Positions 45,404-55,466 of a stretch of DNA of 64,000 nucleotides are shown piece by piece. Each line of letters opens with the position of its first letter. The first letter of the stretch is position 1. Origin of the DNA: Paenisporosarcina quisquiliarum (GTDB lineage Bacteria; Bacillota; Bacilli; Bacillales_A; Planococcaceae); the NCBI RefSeq assembly GCF_027563315.1, contig NZ_JAMKBJ010000002.1, positions 1 to 64,000 on the forward strand. Reading direction: 5' to 3'. A program made the translations under genes and the position numbers. Below the pieces are notes generated by a model. It was not told the origin of the DNA, ran no database searches, and was given only the letters and a program-made list of their open reading frames with translations.

Positions 45404-45769
45404 TTATTTAAGAGTTAAAATATATTCTGCCATTTGTGCAGCTTGGTCTTCAGGTAGTAAACCGGCAGGCATGCCAGATCCTTTACCATTTACGATAATT
45501 TCAGTAATTTCTTCTTTAGATAAAGAAGTACCTACTAAAGCAGGACCAACTCCACCTTTAAGATCTCCACCGTGACAAGAAATACATTTCCCTTTTGCCA
45601 TTTCAGCATCGAACTCTTCAGTTTCTGCTTTATCGCCGCCTTCACCGCCTTCTTCATGTCCAGCAGTAATTTCTTCTTTTTTCTCAGCGCCTTGAATTGA
45701 TAAGAAGAAGATAAGGCCAATACCAAATGCCATAATTAAAATGAAAGGAACTATTGGATTTTTTTGCAT
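45404..45769 (-). CDS. cccA: Membrane-anchored cytochrome c550
   Basis: 121 residues from the ATG after AGGAGG (two adjacent ATGs; the second is better spaced). A transmembrane anchor (about 8-26), a Glu/Gly-rich linker (about 30-55) and a c-type domain with the heme site CISCH and axial Met in GMPAGL. It carries electrons at the outer membrane face. Its place beside sigA matches B. subtilis cccA. Confidence 0.92.
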   Translation of the reverse strand: MQKNPIVPFILIMAFGIGLIFFLSIQGAEKKEEITAGHEEGGEGGDKAETEEFDAEMAKGKCISCHGGDLKGGVGPALVGTSLSKEEITEIIVNGKGSGMPAGLLPEDQAAQMAEYILTLK

Positions 45770-45910
45770 CATGTAACCTCCTTTTTTCGTTCATTCTTTT
45801 TCTAAAATAGAATCAGTCAACACTGTTATTGTACTGCATTCTATCTAAAACGAAAAGTCTTATCTCGGAAGTTTTCACGGATTGTGATAAATTCGACAAT
45901 TTAGCGAAAT

Positions 45911-47050
45911 TTAGCAACCGATTAAACGCGCAATAACCATTCGTTGCACTTCAGAGGTACCTTCACCAATTTCACACAATTTGGCGTCACGCATATAACG
46001 CTCCACTTCATATTCTTTCATATATCCATATCCGCCGTGAATTTGAACAGCTTGGTCCGCAATTTGCATTGCGATTTCTGATGCATATAATTTACACATT
46101 GAGGCTTCTTTTGAGAATGGACGGCCTTGATCTTTCAACCATGCAGCTTTATAGACCATAGTTCGTGCCAATTCAATCTTCATGGCCATATCAGCCAATT
46201 TGAATTGCGTAATCTGGAAATCGGATAGTGGTTTGCCGAATTGTTTTCGTTCTTTAGAATAACGTAGCGCTCGATCAAACGCCGCCTGAGCAATCCCTAC
46301 AGCCATCGCACCAATACCGATACGACCACCATCAAGTGTCACCAAAAACTGACGGAATCCTTCTCCACGCTTACCTAAAAGGTTTTCTTTTGGAACTCTT
46401 ACATTCTCTAAAACTAGTTCTGTTGTATTTGAAGCATTTAAGCCCATTTTTTCGTAGTTATCAATAACTGTGAAACCTTCTGCATCCGTTGGCACGATAA
46501 TCGCACTGATTTCTTTCTTGCCATCTACTTCTCCGGTAATCGCAGTAATTGCCAAGTGTTTCGCATAGCTAGCGTTCGTAATATATACTTTGCTGCCATT
46601 AATGACGAAATCGTCTCCATCTTCAACGGCACGTGTTTGTGTTCCGCCGGCATCAGAACCTGCATTTGGTTCAGTCAATCCGAAAGCACCAAAAGTTTCA
46701 CCTGTGCAGATCGGTGTTAAATATTTATGTTTTTGCTCTTCTGTACCAAACAAATTAAGTGGTGCCCCACCTAACGAAATATGCGCTGAATAAGTAATAC
46801 CAGTAGATGCACATGCTCGACTAAGTTCTTCCGTTACGATAGCGAAACTGATTGTATCTGCGCCAGCGCCACCATATTCTTCAGAAAACGGTAAGCCCAT
46901 CATCCCCATGTCGGCTAACTGTTTGAAAATTTCTTTTGGAAAAGCTTTTGTACGATCACGTTCTATCGCGCCTGGTGCTACAACTTTATCCGCAAACTCT
47001 TTCATTGTTTTGCGAATCATCTGATGTTCTTGCGATAAATCAAAATTCAC
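45911..47050 (-). CDS. Acyl-CoA dehydrogenase
   Basis: 379 residues from the GTG 9 nt after GGGG; the TTG at 47059 is also in frame. FAD-dependent, with FAFGLTEPNAGSDAG-like FGLTEPNAGSDAGGTQTRA (around 125-145) and the QIHGGYGYMKEYEVERYMRDAK stretch (about 335-355). The catalytic base is probably the Glu in CEIGEGTSEVQR (about 362-373). It resembles short-chain or butyryl-CoA dehydrogenases such as MmgC. It is not in the B. subtilis gene order between cccA and sigA. Confidence 0.9.
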   Translation of the reverse strand: MNFDLSQEHQMIRKTMKEFADKVVAPGAIERDRTKAFPKEIFKQLADMGMMGLPFSEEYGGAGADTISFAIVTEELSRACASTGITYSAHISLGGAPLNLFGTEEQKHKYLTPICTGETFGAFGLTEPNAGSDAGGTQTRAVEDGDDFVINGSKVYITNASYAKHLAITAITGEVDGKKEISAIIVPTDAEGFTVIDNYEKMGLNASNTTELVLENVRVPKENLLGKRGEGFRQFLVTLDGGRIGIGAMAVGIAQAAFDRALRYSKERKQFGKPLSDFQITQFKLADMAMKIELARTMVYKAAWLKDQGRPFSKEASMCKLYASEIAMQIADQAVQIHGGYGYMKEYEVERYMRDAKLCEIGEGTSEVQRMVIARLIGC

Positions 47051-47149
47051 TACATTCAACCCCTTTTAATTTTAAAACGCTTTCATTTTTCATTATATCT
47101 GAAATATTCTAACATTCACAACTATTATTCTTCTATTAAAAAAAGAGAA

Positions 47150-47182
47150 CAAAAAAAGATGCTCACGGGTGTGAGCATCTTT
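47150..47182 (-). terminator. Terminator of sigA
   Basis: Stem 47154-47166 with 47171-47182, GGGT loop, then a T-run on the minus strand. Confidence 0.85.
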
Positions 47183-47190
47183 TGGGAAGT

Positions 47191-48321
47191 CTATTCTAAA
47201 AAGTCTTTTAGTCGTTTACTTCTTGAAGGATGACGCAATTTGCGTAAAGCTTTCGCTTCAATTTGACGAATACGCTCGCGCGTTACGCCAAATACTTTAC
47301 CTACTTCTTCAAGCGTGCGTGTACGGCCGTCGTCAAGACCAAAACGTAAACGTAATACATTCTCTTCACGATCAGTTAATGTATCTAAAACGTCCTCTAA
47401 CTGCTCTTTTAATAACTCATATGCTGCGTGATCAGATGGAGATTGTGCATCAGAGTCTTCAATGAAGTCACCTAAGTGAGAATCATCTTCTTCCCCAATA
47501 GGTGTTTCCAGTGAAACAGGTTCTTGTGCAATCTTCAAGATTTCACGTACTTTCTCAGCTGGCAATTCCATTTCTTCCCCGATTTCTTCAGGAGAAGGTT
47601 CGCGACCTAAGTCTTGTAGCAATTGACGCTGAACACGGATTAATTTATTAATCGTCTCGACCATATGAACTGGAATACGAATCGTACGGGCTTGGTCAGC
47701 AATTGCACGTGTAATTGCTTGTCGGATCCACCATGTAGCATACGTACTGAATTTGAACCCTTTACGGAAATCAAATTTTTCCACCGCTTTAATAAGACCC
47801 ATATTTCCTTCCTGAATCAAATCCAGGAAAAGCATTCCACGACCAACATAACGCTTGGCAATACTTACAACAAGACGCAAGTTCGCTTCAGCCAATCGTT
47901 TTTTCGCTTCTTCATCGCCAGCTTCAATACGTTTAGCTAAGGCAATTTCTTCATCAGCAGAAAGTAAATCCACTCGACCGATTTCTTTTAAGTACATACG
48001 CACAGGATCATTAATTTTAACGCCCGGTGGTACGCTTAAATCGTTCAAGTCGAATGTTTCTTCTTCTTGCCCTTTTTTCATCAACTTTTCCAAGTCTTCT
48101 TCATCGCCGTCTTTACGACCAAGTTCCACACCTTGTGCTTCCAGCTGTTCGATAAATTCTTCGATTTGATCGGATTCCAACTCAAATACGGATAATTTTT
48201 CAGCTATATCAGCAAAAGTCAGCTCCCCCGATTTTTTACCTAATTCGAGTAGAGATTTTTTTGCTTCTTCTAATGTGACCTCAGTTTCTACCTCTTTTGA
48301 ACGTTCAGACTTGTCCGCCAT
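47191..48321 (-). CDS. sigA: RNA polymerase primary sigma factor SigA
   Basis: 376 residues, starting at the ATG after AAAGGAGG; the frame before 48321 lacks a site. Region 1.1 is acidic (1-100). Region 2 contains [36 protein letters not shown] (about 160-200), which reads -10 elements, and region 4 includes [28 protein letters not shown] (about 335-362), which reads -35 elements. It lies just after dnaG in the usual dnaG-sigA operon. Confidence 0.96.
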   Translation of the reverse strand: MADKSERSKEVETEVTLEEAKKSLLELGKKSGELTFADIAEKLSVFELESDQIEEFIEQLEAQGVELGRKDGDEEDLEKLMKKGQEEETFDLNDLSVPPGVKINDPVRMYLKEIGRVDLLSADEEIALAKRIEAGDEEAKKRLAEANLRLVVSIAKRYVGRGMLFLDLIQEGNMGLIKAVEKFDFRKGFKFSTYATWWIRQAITRAIADQARTIRIPVHMVETINKLIRVQRQLLQDLGREPSPEEIGEEMELPAEKVREILKIAQEPVSLETPIGEEDDSHLGDFIEDSDAQSPSDHAAYELLKEQLEDVLDTLTDREENVLRLRFGLDDGRTRTLEEVGKVFGVTRERIRQIEAKALRKLRHPSRSKRLKDFLE

Positions 48322-48353
48322 AAGTCTTCCTCCTTTAAAAAAAACCAATCAAT

Positions 48354-50165
48354 TTACATCGTTGATAACGATTTTTTCAAATCGATTATTTGTTTTGCAA
48401 GCTCTAAAGCACGTTTCATATCCTGAAGTTTTTCTGCTTCTTTGGACTCGTGCATTTTCGTTTGTATTTGAAGCTCGATTCGGTGTTTATTTATTTGTCG
48501 TAAGCAGTCCGAGACTTCTTCAATAGCATGCTCTGGGTCCCGTTCTGTTAACGTTGCTTCCATAACCAATTTTCGTAGTTCTGTGTCTTCTAGAATTTCT
48601 AGAAAACGATGTGTATCAGCTTGAGGATAGGTATCGTAGAAACCTATTAGTCGAACAAATATTGCCTCGTAAGGATCGTGGATAAATACATGAAGGCCAT
48701 GATCTTGGTGTAAACGATCGACTATATCGACTTGATGAAGCATGTGCGCGAGCAACAATTTTTCAGCCCTGTCAATCGCTTGAACGCGCTTTCGACTTAT
48801 CGGAGCGTTTTGGGCAACTGGTGGAGCCTGTTGTCTCGAGTTTTGTTTAAGGTTCTTGCCTTCAATCTTTCGAAATTGCTGATAAATCGCGTCTTCCGAA
48901 ATATTGGTTTCTTTGGCTAATTGCCGAATATATAAATCGCGTTCAACCGGTGAAGAATTCCCGACAAAATGTTCCAGAACTTCTTGCACGTATTGTAACG
49001 TGTCATTTTCAAATTGAAAGTTTTTATTACGTCTTGCGACCATCATCATAAAAGCTAAATAAGCATGAGGTCGTTCAATGATTTGTTTTTCAAATGCCTC
49101 TGCACCATTTTTTTGAACAAAGTCATCCGGGTCCATCTGATCGGGCAAGATGGCAATTTCAGTTTTCACTTTACTCTCCATTAAGAGTTGTGAAGCACGT
49201 TTTGCAGCTTCTAAACCCGCGCCATCCCCATCGTAACAAAGTATGACAGAGTCGGTTAATCGCTTCAGTTTTTGGATATGTTCTTTTGTAAGCGAAGTAC
49301 CCATAGTAGCTACAGTATTCATGATACCCGCTTTTGCCGCTGCCATAACATCCATAAAACCTTCCATGACAATCACTTTATGTTTTTTACGGATTATCGG
49401 ACGTGCAACATCCAAATTATACAAAACTTTGCTTTTTTGAAAGATCGGTGATTCAGGACTGTTCATGTACTTTGCATCTTGCGTTTCAGTTGTTAACACA
49501 CGACCTGAAAACGCTATGACATGTCCCGCTTCATCACGAACCGGAAACATAATACGTTCTCTGAATCGATCAAAGTATTCATTTTTATTTTCTTTCTGAA
49601 TGAGAAGACCACTTTGTGCCATTTCGGCTAGATTGAATCCTTTACGTTCGAGTAACGTAGTTAAGGCATCCCAATTAGGAAGTGACCACCCAATTCTATA
49701 TTGTTCAATAAGCTCTCTAGAAAATCCTCTTTCTTCTAAATAATGAAGAGCTTTTTCACCTTCTTCTGTATTAAGAAGCAAGTGATGATAATAATTCATT
49801 GCAAACGTGTGCGCTTCTTTCATTCGTGTTTCTTCTTTGGATACCGTTTTGGTCTCGCCATTTTGTGGTTCAATCTCAACATCGATCCCGATACGAGATC
49901 CTAACTTACTGACGGCTTCCTGAAAGGAAAGATTGTCTATATCCATTACAAAGGTAATGGCATTTCCTCCGGCACCACATCCAAAACAATGAAAAATTTG
50001 TTTGTCTTGTGAAACTGAGAATGACGGTGTTTGTTCTCCATGAAAAGGACAAAGTCCAAACCAGTTACGTCCACGCTTTGTCAATTGGACATATTCACTA
50101 ATGACATCAACAACATCATTACTCGTACGAATATGTTCGATTGTTTCTTCAGGAATTCGTTGCAT
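48354..50165 (-). CDS. dnaG: DNA primase DnaG
   Basis: 603 residues from MQRIPEETIEHIR, the same length as in B. subtilis. The zinc site is CPFHGEQTPSF with HCFGCGAGGN (CHC2). The TOPRIM domain has VMEGFMDVMAA (about 265-275) and GDGAGLEA. The C-terminal helical part binds DnaB-type helicase. The open frame extends upstream to 50258, where a second ATG has its own AAAGGGAG. Production of the longer form cannot be excluded. Confidence 0.93.
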   Translation of the reverse strand: MQRIPEETIEHIRTSNDVVDVISEYVQLTKRGRNWFGLCPFHGEQTPSFSVSQDKQIFHCFGCGAGGNAITFVMDIDNLSFQEAVSKLGSRIGIDVEIEPQNGETKTVSKEETRMKEAHTFAMNYYHHLLLNTEEGEKALHYLEERGFSRELIEQYRIGWSLPNWDALTTLLERKGFNLAEMAQSGLLIQKENKNEYFDRFRERIMFPVRDEAGHVIAFSGRVLTTETQDAKYMNSPESPIFQKSKVLYNLDVARPIIRKKHKVIVMEGFMDVMAAAKAGIMNTVATMGTSLTKEHIQKLKRLTDSVILCYDGDGAGLEAAKRASQLLMESKVKTEIAILPDQMDPDDFVQKNGAEAFEKQIIERPHAYLAFMMMVARRNKNFQFENDTLQYVQEVLEHFVGNSSPVERDLYIRQLAKETNISEDAIYQQFRKIEGKNLKQNSRQQAPPVAQNAPISRKRVQAIDRAEKLLLAHMLHQVDIVDRLHQDHGLHVFIHDPYEAIFVRLIGFYDTYPQADTHRFLEILEDTELRKLVMEATLTERDPEHAIEEVSDCLRQINKHRIELQIQTKMHESKEAEKLQDMKRALELAKQIIDLKKSLSTM

Positions 50166-50429
50166 GTTGTCATCACCATCTTTTAACGGGCTAAATATTG
50201 AATTCGAGAGATTTGATGAAAATCCTGCAAGTTTCGACAAAATAATAAAAAAACACATATTACTCCCTTTAAAGTAGTAATAATGTTATTTTTCTATAGT
50301 GATTTTTTAAAGTCAAAATTATTAAAATCATGACAAAACTTACAAAATGACAACTCTTATTAAATATTTTTACCACAATTTTTTATTATAAAACGTTTTT
50401 CTTGAAAAATCTATAAAAAATTATTATTC

Positions 50430-50463
50430 CAAAAGAAAAAACCTTCCCGGAAGAGATGGTTTT
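50430..50463 (-). terminator. Probable terminator of yqfL
   Basis: A stem with CTTCC pairing to GGAAG and an outer A/T stem, followed by TTTTTTC on the minus strand. It is less regular than most here. The rest of 50166-50430 is AT-rich with no gene; dnaG probably has a promoter there. Confidence 0.55.
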
Positions 50464-50466
50464 CAC

Positions 50467-51270
50467 TTACTGGATTTTGTTTAAGATGACATTTGCCGTT
50501 TCTTCCACTGCTCGATTCGTGACATCAATCACATGACAGCCAATTCGAGAAACAACTTTTTCAAAATGGACGATCTCTTGTTTAATACGTTCCAATTTTG
50601 CATAGCTTGCATCATCATTCAAACCCAAAGCAATCAATCGTTCTTTACGAATTGAATTGAGCTTATCTGGTGAAATAACAAGTCCGAAACATTTTTCTGG
50701 GTCAACTTTAAATAATTCTTCTGGGGGTTCCACTTCAGGCACTAAAGGAACATTCGCAACTTTATATCGTTTGTGTGCTAAATACTGAGATAATGGCGTC
50801 TTTGATGTACGTGAAACGCCTACTAGAACGATGTCTGCCAATAGTAAACCACGTGGGTCACGCCCATCATCATATTTAACAGCAAACTCGATTGCTTCGA
50901 TTTTTTTAAAATAGTCATCATCCAATTTACGAACCAGACCTGGTTCTTCAAATGGAATCTCATTCAGCTCAAGTTCCAACATGTCCATTAGCGGACCCAT
51001 TAAGTCAATGGATCTCACACTATGCTTTGCGCATTCCATCTGTAAATTATAACGCATTTTTTTTTGGACGAGCGTATATAAAATCATCGCCTGCTGCATT
51101 TGAGCAAGATGAACAATCTCTTTCACATGATCCAGTGTTTCAATATGTGGGAAACGTTTTAAGGAAGTGTCCTGTAAACCAGGTCTAAACTGACTTACCG
51201 CCGCTTTCGCAACTAACTCCCCTGTTTCACCAACAGAATCCGAAACAATAAATATTTGCAGTTTTTTCAT
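50467..51270 (-). CDS. yqfL: PEP synthase/PPDK regulatory protein family (YqfL)
   Basis: 267 residues from the ATG after [20 protein letters not shown] near the start and [11 protein letters not shown] (about 148-158, the P-loop-like ADP site) mark the bifunctional kinase/pyrophosphorylase family that controls PEP synthase or pyruvate phosphate dikinase. A target gene is not in the window. It is cotranscribed with ccpN (14 nt between the genes), matching the B. subtilis ccpN-yqfL pair, where it affects CcpN activity. Confidence 0.9.
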   Translation of the reverse strand: MKKLQIFIVSDSVGETGELVAKAAVSQFRPGLQDTSLKRFPHIETLDHVKEIVHLAQMQQAMILYTLVQKKMRYNLQMECAKHSVRSIDLMGPLMDMLELELNEIPFEEPGLVRKLDDDYFKKIEAIEFAVKYDDGRDPRGLLLADIVLVGVSRTSKTPLSQYLAHKRYKVANVPLVPEVEPPEELFKVDPEKCFGLVISPDKLNSIRKERLIALGLNDDASYAKLERIKQEIVHFEKVVSRIGCHVIDVTNRAVEETANVILNKIQ

Positions 51271-51283
51271 GGTTTCCATCACC

Positions 51284-51922
51284 TCACAAATCGTGATTTT
51301 CCGCTAATGACAGAAAAGCACCTGTAATGTTTGTTTTCGTCAAACGACCAATCACTTCGTAGCCATCTGGATGTTGTTTAACGATTGGCAGAGCATCTAT
51401 CTGTTTGTCAATCAACTTCTTCGCAGCATGGAACAATGAATCGTGTTTATAACAAAAAGTAATATTGGGCATCCTCGTCATGATGATATGTACGGGAATT
51501 TTGTTCAAGTCCTGTTGACCTAAACTCGTTCTAAGTAAATCTTTTCGAGATAATACTCCTGTTAGATAAGCATTTTTGTCGACAACAAAAAGCGTTCCGA
51601 CATCCTCTAAGAACATGTGACAAATGGCATCATATACTGTCATATCTTCAGCCACTACAATAGGGATTGATTGGAAATCCCGAACCTTCATATTCATCAT
51701 GCTATCGGAAACAGCTTGACCAGTTTTTTTGCCTGAATAGAAATATCCTACTCGAGGTCTTGCATCCAGAAACCCCGACATGGTTAATATAGCTAAATCC
51801 GGTCGAAGTGTAGATCTTGTTAAATGCAGACGTTCTGCAATTTGTTCTCCTGTAATCGGACCATTTTCTTTTACAATTTGCAAAATGTCCTCTTGACGTT
51901 TGTTGAGTTCGATCGGACTCAC
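51284..51922 (-). CDS. ccpN: Gluconeogenesis repressor CcpN
   Basis: 212 residues if read from GTG 51922, as homologues begin near [12 protein letters not shown] at 51946 is an alternative. It has an N-terminal winged helix-turn-helix ([25 protein letters not shown]) and two CBS domains (about 75-200) that sense nucleotides. In B. subtilis it represses gapB and pckA during growth on sugars. Divergent from glyS with the T-box leader between them. Confidence 0.9.
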   Translation of the reverse strand: MSPIELNKRQEDILQIVKENGPITGEQIAERLHLTRSTLRPDLAILTMSGFLDARPRVGYFYSGKKTGQAVSDSMMNMKVRDFQSIPIVVAEDMTVYDAICHMFLEDVGTLFVVDKNAYLTGVLSRKDLLRTSLGQQDLNKIPVHIIMTRMPNITFCYKHDSLFHAAKKLIDKQIDALPIVKQHPDGYEVIGRLTKTNITGAFLSLAENHDL

Positions 51923-52039
51923 CGCCTCAAAAAGTGTTATACTCAATGTTCAATATTATATACTAATTAAGCAGGCTAATCTAGTACCCAGCTTAAGTGG
52001 CATTTTTAAATTGTGTATGCTACAATATAGTCAATTATA

Positions 52040-52226
52040 TAGACGAAGATAGGAAAATAAGTATTGTTCACATTAGCGAGCAGAGACAGTGAAAGTCTGC
52101 AAGGAACAAGAAAAGGCGTCCTGGAGTCATGTTAATGAAAGTGGATTGCGCATAGCGATCAACTGGGGTGGAACCGCGGGTATAATGCACTCGTCCCCGG
52201 ACATTTAATGTCCGGAGACGAGTGCT
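52040..52226 (+). promoter_or_regulatory. Glycine T-box riboswitch (glyS leader)
   Basis: Conserved T-box GGGGTGGAACCGCGGG at 52165-52180, with a specifier region AAAAGGCGTCC at 52111-52121 whose GGC (52115-52117) fits glycine. The AGAGACAGTGAAAGTCTGC stem is upstream. Uncharged tRNA-Gly should stabilise the antiterminator and allow glyS expression. The 5' boundary is an estimate; a -10-like TACAAT lies at about 52020-52025. Confidence 0.92.
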
Positions 52227-52232
52227 ATTTTT
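52187..52232 (+). terminator. T-box terminator of glyS
   Basis: Long stem GCACTCGTC-x-CCGGACAT pairing to ATGTCCGG-x-GACGAGTGC (52187-52225), then TATTTTTATTT. Mutually exclusive with the antiterminator containing the T-box. Confidence 0.9.
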
Positions 52233-52250
52233 ATTTTTGGAGGGATTGTT

Positions 52251-53633
52251 ATGACAATCACAATGGAAAACGTAGTAAGTTTAGCAAAACACCGAGGATT
52301 TGTATTTCCTGGCTCTGATATCTACGGAGGCTTAGCCAACACTTGGGATTACGGTCCACTTGGAATTGAATTGAAAAACAATATTAAAAAAGCATGGTGG
52401 CGCAAATTCGTTCAAGAATCTCCATATAACGTGGGACTTGACGCAGCGATCCTTATGAACCCTAAAGTATGGTCGGCATCAGGTCATATCGGTAATTTCA
52501 ATGACCCAATGATCGACTGTAAAAAATGTAAAGCGCGTCATCGTGCTGACAAATTGATTGAAGATGCACTTGAAGCTAAAGGAATCGAAATGATCGTTGA
52601 CGGCCTTCCATTCGAAAAAATGGAAGAGTTAATCAGCGAACATGCAATTACATGTCCAGATTGTGGTGCACAAGAATTCACGAACATCCGTCAGTTCAAT
52701 TTAATGTTCAAAACTTCTCAAGGTGTGACGGAATCTTCTTCAAATGATATCTACTTACGCCCTGAAACTGCACAAGGTATTTTTGTAAACTTTAAAAACG
52801 TTCAACGCTCAATGCGTAAGAAAATGCCGTTCGGGATTGCTCAGATCGGTAAAAGTTTCCGTAATGAAATCACGCCTGGTAACTTCACTTTCCGCACGCG
52901 TGAATTTGAGCAAATGGAGCTTGAATTCTTCTGTAAGCCAGGTGAAGATCTGGAATGGTTTACTTTCTGGCGCGACTATTGTAAAAACTGGTTACTGAAC
53001 TTAGGTTTAAACGAAGATAACATGCGTTTACGTGATCACGATAAAGAAGAACTTTCACATTATGCTTCGGCTACTACAGATGTGGAATATAAATTCCCAT
53101 TCGGCTGGGGTGAGCTTTGGGGTATTGCAGACCGCACAGACTTCGACTTAAAACGCCATATGGAACACTCTGGTGAAGATTTCAACTACATTGATCCGAT
53201 TACGAATGAGCGTTATGTACCGTACTGTATCGAACCATCATTGGGTGCAGACCGTGTCACACTGGCGTTTTTATGTGATGCTTATGCTGAAGAAGCACTT
53301 GAAGGCGATGACAAACGTACAGTGTTACGTTTCCACCCTGCCTTAGCTCCAGTAAAAGCAGCTATTTTACCATTATCAAAAAAACTAGCTGAAGGTGCTG
53401 GTGAAGTGTTTACTGATTTGAGTAAATCATTCATGGTCGATTATGATGAGTCTCAATCCATCGGGAAACGCTACCGTCGACAAGATGAAATCGGCACACC
53501 TTTCTGTATCACGTATGACTTTGATTCAGTTGAAGATGGTCAAGTAACCGTTCGTCACCGCGATTCAATGGAACAAGTACGTATGCCGATCATTGATGTT
53601 AAAGCTTATATTGAGAAGCACTTAGAATTTTAA
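52251..53633 (+). CDS. glyS: Glycyl-tRNA synthetase (single-chain, dimeric type)
   Basis: 460 residues, the alpha2 class II enzyme found in some Firmicutes such as staphylococci, unlike the split GlyQ/GlyS of B. subtilis. [24 protein letters not shown] is the start, and [25 protein letters not shown] (around 200-225) is motif 2. Its Cys pairs (CKKC, CPDC around 84-145) may bind zinc. Shine-Dalgarno GGAGGG. It is the only gene here with a T-box, and it is in opposite orientation to the flanking genes. Confidence 0.95.
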   Translation: MTITMENVVSLAKHRGFVFPGSDIYGGLANTWDYGPLGIELKNNIKKAWWRKFVQESPYNVGLDAAILMNPKVWSASGHIGNFNDPMIDCKKCKARHRADKLIEDALEAKGIEMIVDGLPFEKMEELISEHAITCPDCGAQEFTNIRQFNLMFKTSQGVTESSSNDIYLRPETAQGIFVNFKNVQRSMRKKMPFGIAQIGKSFRNEITPGNFTFRTREFEQMELEFFCKPGEDLEWFTFWRDYCKNWLLNLGLNEDNMRLRDHDKEELSHYASATTDVEYKFPFGWGELWGIADRTDFDLKRHMEHSGEDFNYIDPITNERYVPYCIEPSLGADRVTLAFLCDAYAEEALEGDDKRTVLRFHPALAPVKAAILPLSKKLAEGAGEVFTDLSKSFMVDYDESQSIGKRYRRQDEIGTPFCITYDFDSVEDGQVTVRHRDSMEQVRMPIIDVKAYIEKHLEF

Positions 53634-53691
53634 GCTTTTCGATTGTGAAGGCTCAGAGCTCTACATTAGCATTATGATTTAGTGAAAAGTT

Positions 53692-53735
53692 AAGGGAGGG
53701 AGATGTGATTAGTTCACATCTCCCTCCCTTTTTAC
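53692..53735 (+). terminator. Terminator of glyS
   Basis: 17-bp stem (53692-53708 with 53714-53730), then TTTTTA. Confidence 0.88.
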
Positions 53736-53787
53736 TATGCTTTGTTATATTTAAGAAGCAGTCCACTACCTGGAATTAAGTAATGAC

Positions 53788-54339
53788 TCATGGCTTAACC
53801 CTTCCCATGATGATGGTATTATAGTAATTGCCGTCAGAAAGAAATTTATCTTTTCTTAGAATACCTTCCACTTCAAACCCACATTTCTTGTAAAGCTCGA
53901 TGGCTTTTTCATTGGTTTCGAGAACATTCAATGTTATTTTCTTAATTTCATGTGTGTCTGCCCAATGAATTGCTTGTTGTAAAAGATTTTTCCCGATACC
54001 AAATCCCCAATATTCCATTAATACACAAACACCAAATTCTACTTTATGAGAACTTCTTTTTAAATTGCTTCCTTCACATCTGGAAAAACCGACAATTTTT
54101 TGATCAACTTCAGCAACTAAAAACAGATTATTTAAACTTTCTGTATCATCTTTAATTATCTGTTTAAAGCCCGATTCATCTATATATGCCTCGCCTTTTT
54201 CTCTATCTAAATTTTCAGTTTCACCATCTGCCTGCAATCTGACTTCGGACAGGCTTTTGGCATCTTTCTCGTTTGCTGATCTAATAAAATATTGTAAGTT
54301 ACGAACATTGAATTCGATTTCGTTCACTTTCATTACCAC
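53788..54339 (-). CDS. GNAT-family N-acetyltransferase
   Basis: 183 residues. YWGFGIGKNLLQQAIHWA (about 112-130) is the acetyl-CoA pyrophosphate loop, and LNVLETNEKAIELYKKCGFEVEGILRKD is the typical C-terminal GNAT stretch. It could acetylate an amine on a small molecule or protein; the substrate cannot be inferred. It starts with GTG or the later ATG at 54333. Part of an accessory island between glyS and recO. Confidence 0.85.
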   Translation of the reverse strand: MVMKVNEIEFNVRNLQYFIRSANEKDAKSLSEVRLQADGETENLDREKGEAYIDESGFKQIIKDDTESLNNLFLVAEVDQKIVGFSRCEGSNLKRSSHKVEFGVCVLMEYWGFGIGKNLLQQAIHWADTHEIKKITLNVLETNEKAIELYKKCGFEVEGILRKDKFLSDGNYYNTIIMGRVKP

Positions 54340-54365
54340 TCAATCCCCCTTCATCACTTTAAAAA

Positions 54366-54671
54366 TCAATCACCAGCAATGGTAATATACCGGTATTCTT
54401 TATTCGACAAAATACTCTTTAATTCATCGATTTCATTGGTAAACTCATCCGGAATGTTTGATTTAATCGCTTCAAGTCTTTCTATGAATTCTATAATTTG
54501 ATCTCTATTTAAGTTCACTTCAATTCCATAGTAATGTTTTATTTTACTAAGGATTCCCCATTGTTCTGAACTCACATTTTTATAAAAGATTTGATTATGC
54601 AGTTTTTTACTTATTTCCGCAAGAAAATATTCTTTATTGTCTTTATCATAAAAATAGATATCCAATCCCAT
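54366..54671 (-). CDS. Hypothetical protein, MGLDIYFY type
   Basis: 101 residues with AAAAAGGAG upstream of the ATG. It begins MGLDIYFYDKDNKEYF, an opening I associate with small phage or mobile-element hypotheticals, and is mixed helical and charged. No catalytic motif or membrane segment. It is in the accessory island with codon use more AT-rich than its core neighbours. Function unknown. Confidence 0.6.
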   Translation of the reverse strand: MGLDIYFYDKDNKEYFLAEISKKLHNQIFYKNVSSEQWGILSKIKHYYGIEVNLNRDQIIEFIERLEAIKSNIPDEFTNEIDELKSILSNKEYRYITIAGD

Positions 54672-54744
54672 ATATTAACTCCTTTTTAAAGAACCAAATC
54701 CAGTGTAATCTGCCATAAAATAATTTGTTACTCATTGGATTGTG

Positions 54745-54779
54745 GAAATAAAATACGCTTAGGAATATCCCCTAAGCGT
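54745..54779 (-). terminator. Terminator of the MEDS-domain gene
   Basis: 9-bp stem (54755-54763 with 54771-54779), T-rich tail ATTTTATTT on the minus strand. Confidence 0.7.
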
Positions 54780-54784
54780 TTTGA

Positions 54785-55360
54785 TTATTTATTCGTCACA
54801 AATGATTGCTTGTATTCTTCCGAGACCATGAAATCATCTTCCAAGAGCACATACGGGTGTCTTTCCAACAACATATTTTTAATGTATTCTGGCATTCTAT
54901 TTCCTTCGTATGCGCAAATTAATGGAAACGACAGTTCATTTACTGCTTCGTCGATTATTTTCTCAAAATCTTCAATTAGATGAAGAGGCTCTTCCATGGT
55001 AGCCCACTCCACATGTGCCCAAGACCGGAAAGTGAGTTGTTTTTCCAGGTAAGGCTCTATCATTTTACTAAAGTAATCTGTAATTGCAGGAGGATGATAA
55101 CTTCCACTAGAACAATAGAAATCAAAGCTGTTTACATAATGTAGAAACGTCAGTTGCTCTTTTGATAAACGTGTGCTCAGTTCCTTTTGAATCATCGGAT
55201 AAAGACGGGAATTTTCAATTAAAATAACGTAATCTCCCAAAGCAATACCATTTTCAATAAAATCCAGAACCTGTTTTATGTAATTTTCTTGTTCAGTATA
55301 CGAATACAGCACATGAACATTTCGTTGATCCTCAAACATTTGATTCATTTTGTTTTTCAT
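54785..55360 (-). CDS. Stand-alone MEDS-domain protein
   Basis: 191 residues. HVLYSYTEQENYIKQVLDFIENGIALGDYVILIE near the start, RSWAHVEWA (about 118-126) and LICAYEGNRMPEYI (about 150-163) follow the MEDS (methanogen/methylotroph DcmR sensory) pattern. The domain usually senses small or hydrocarbon-like ligands and is attached to output domains. Here it has none, so it may signal through a partner or act as an enzyme; I cannot say. It is not next to a histidine kinase or sigma regulator. Confidence 0.75.
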   Translation of the reverse strand: MKNKMNQMFEDQRNVHVLYSYTEQENYIKQVLDFIENGIALGDYVILIENSRLYPMIQKELSTRLSKEQLTFLHYVNSFDFYCSSGSYHPPAITDYFSKMIEPYLEKQLTFRSWAHVEWATMEEPLHLIEDFEKIIDEAVNELSFPLICAYEGNRMPEYIKNMLLERHPYVLLEDDFMVSEEYKQSFVTNK

Positions 55361-55466
55361 TTAGTCATCCCTTTGCTTCGTATCTCTCAATTATACCTAA
55401 TAAATAAGAGTAGCGAAATGAGAGAAAATTGATAATTTGTGTAATTATCAATTTTTCCCAACTGTT

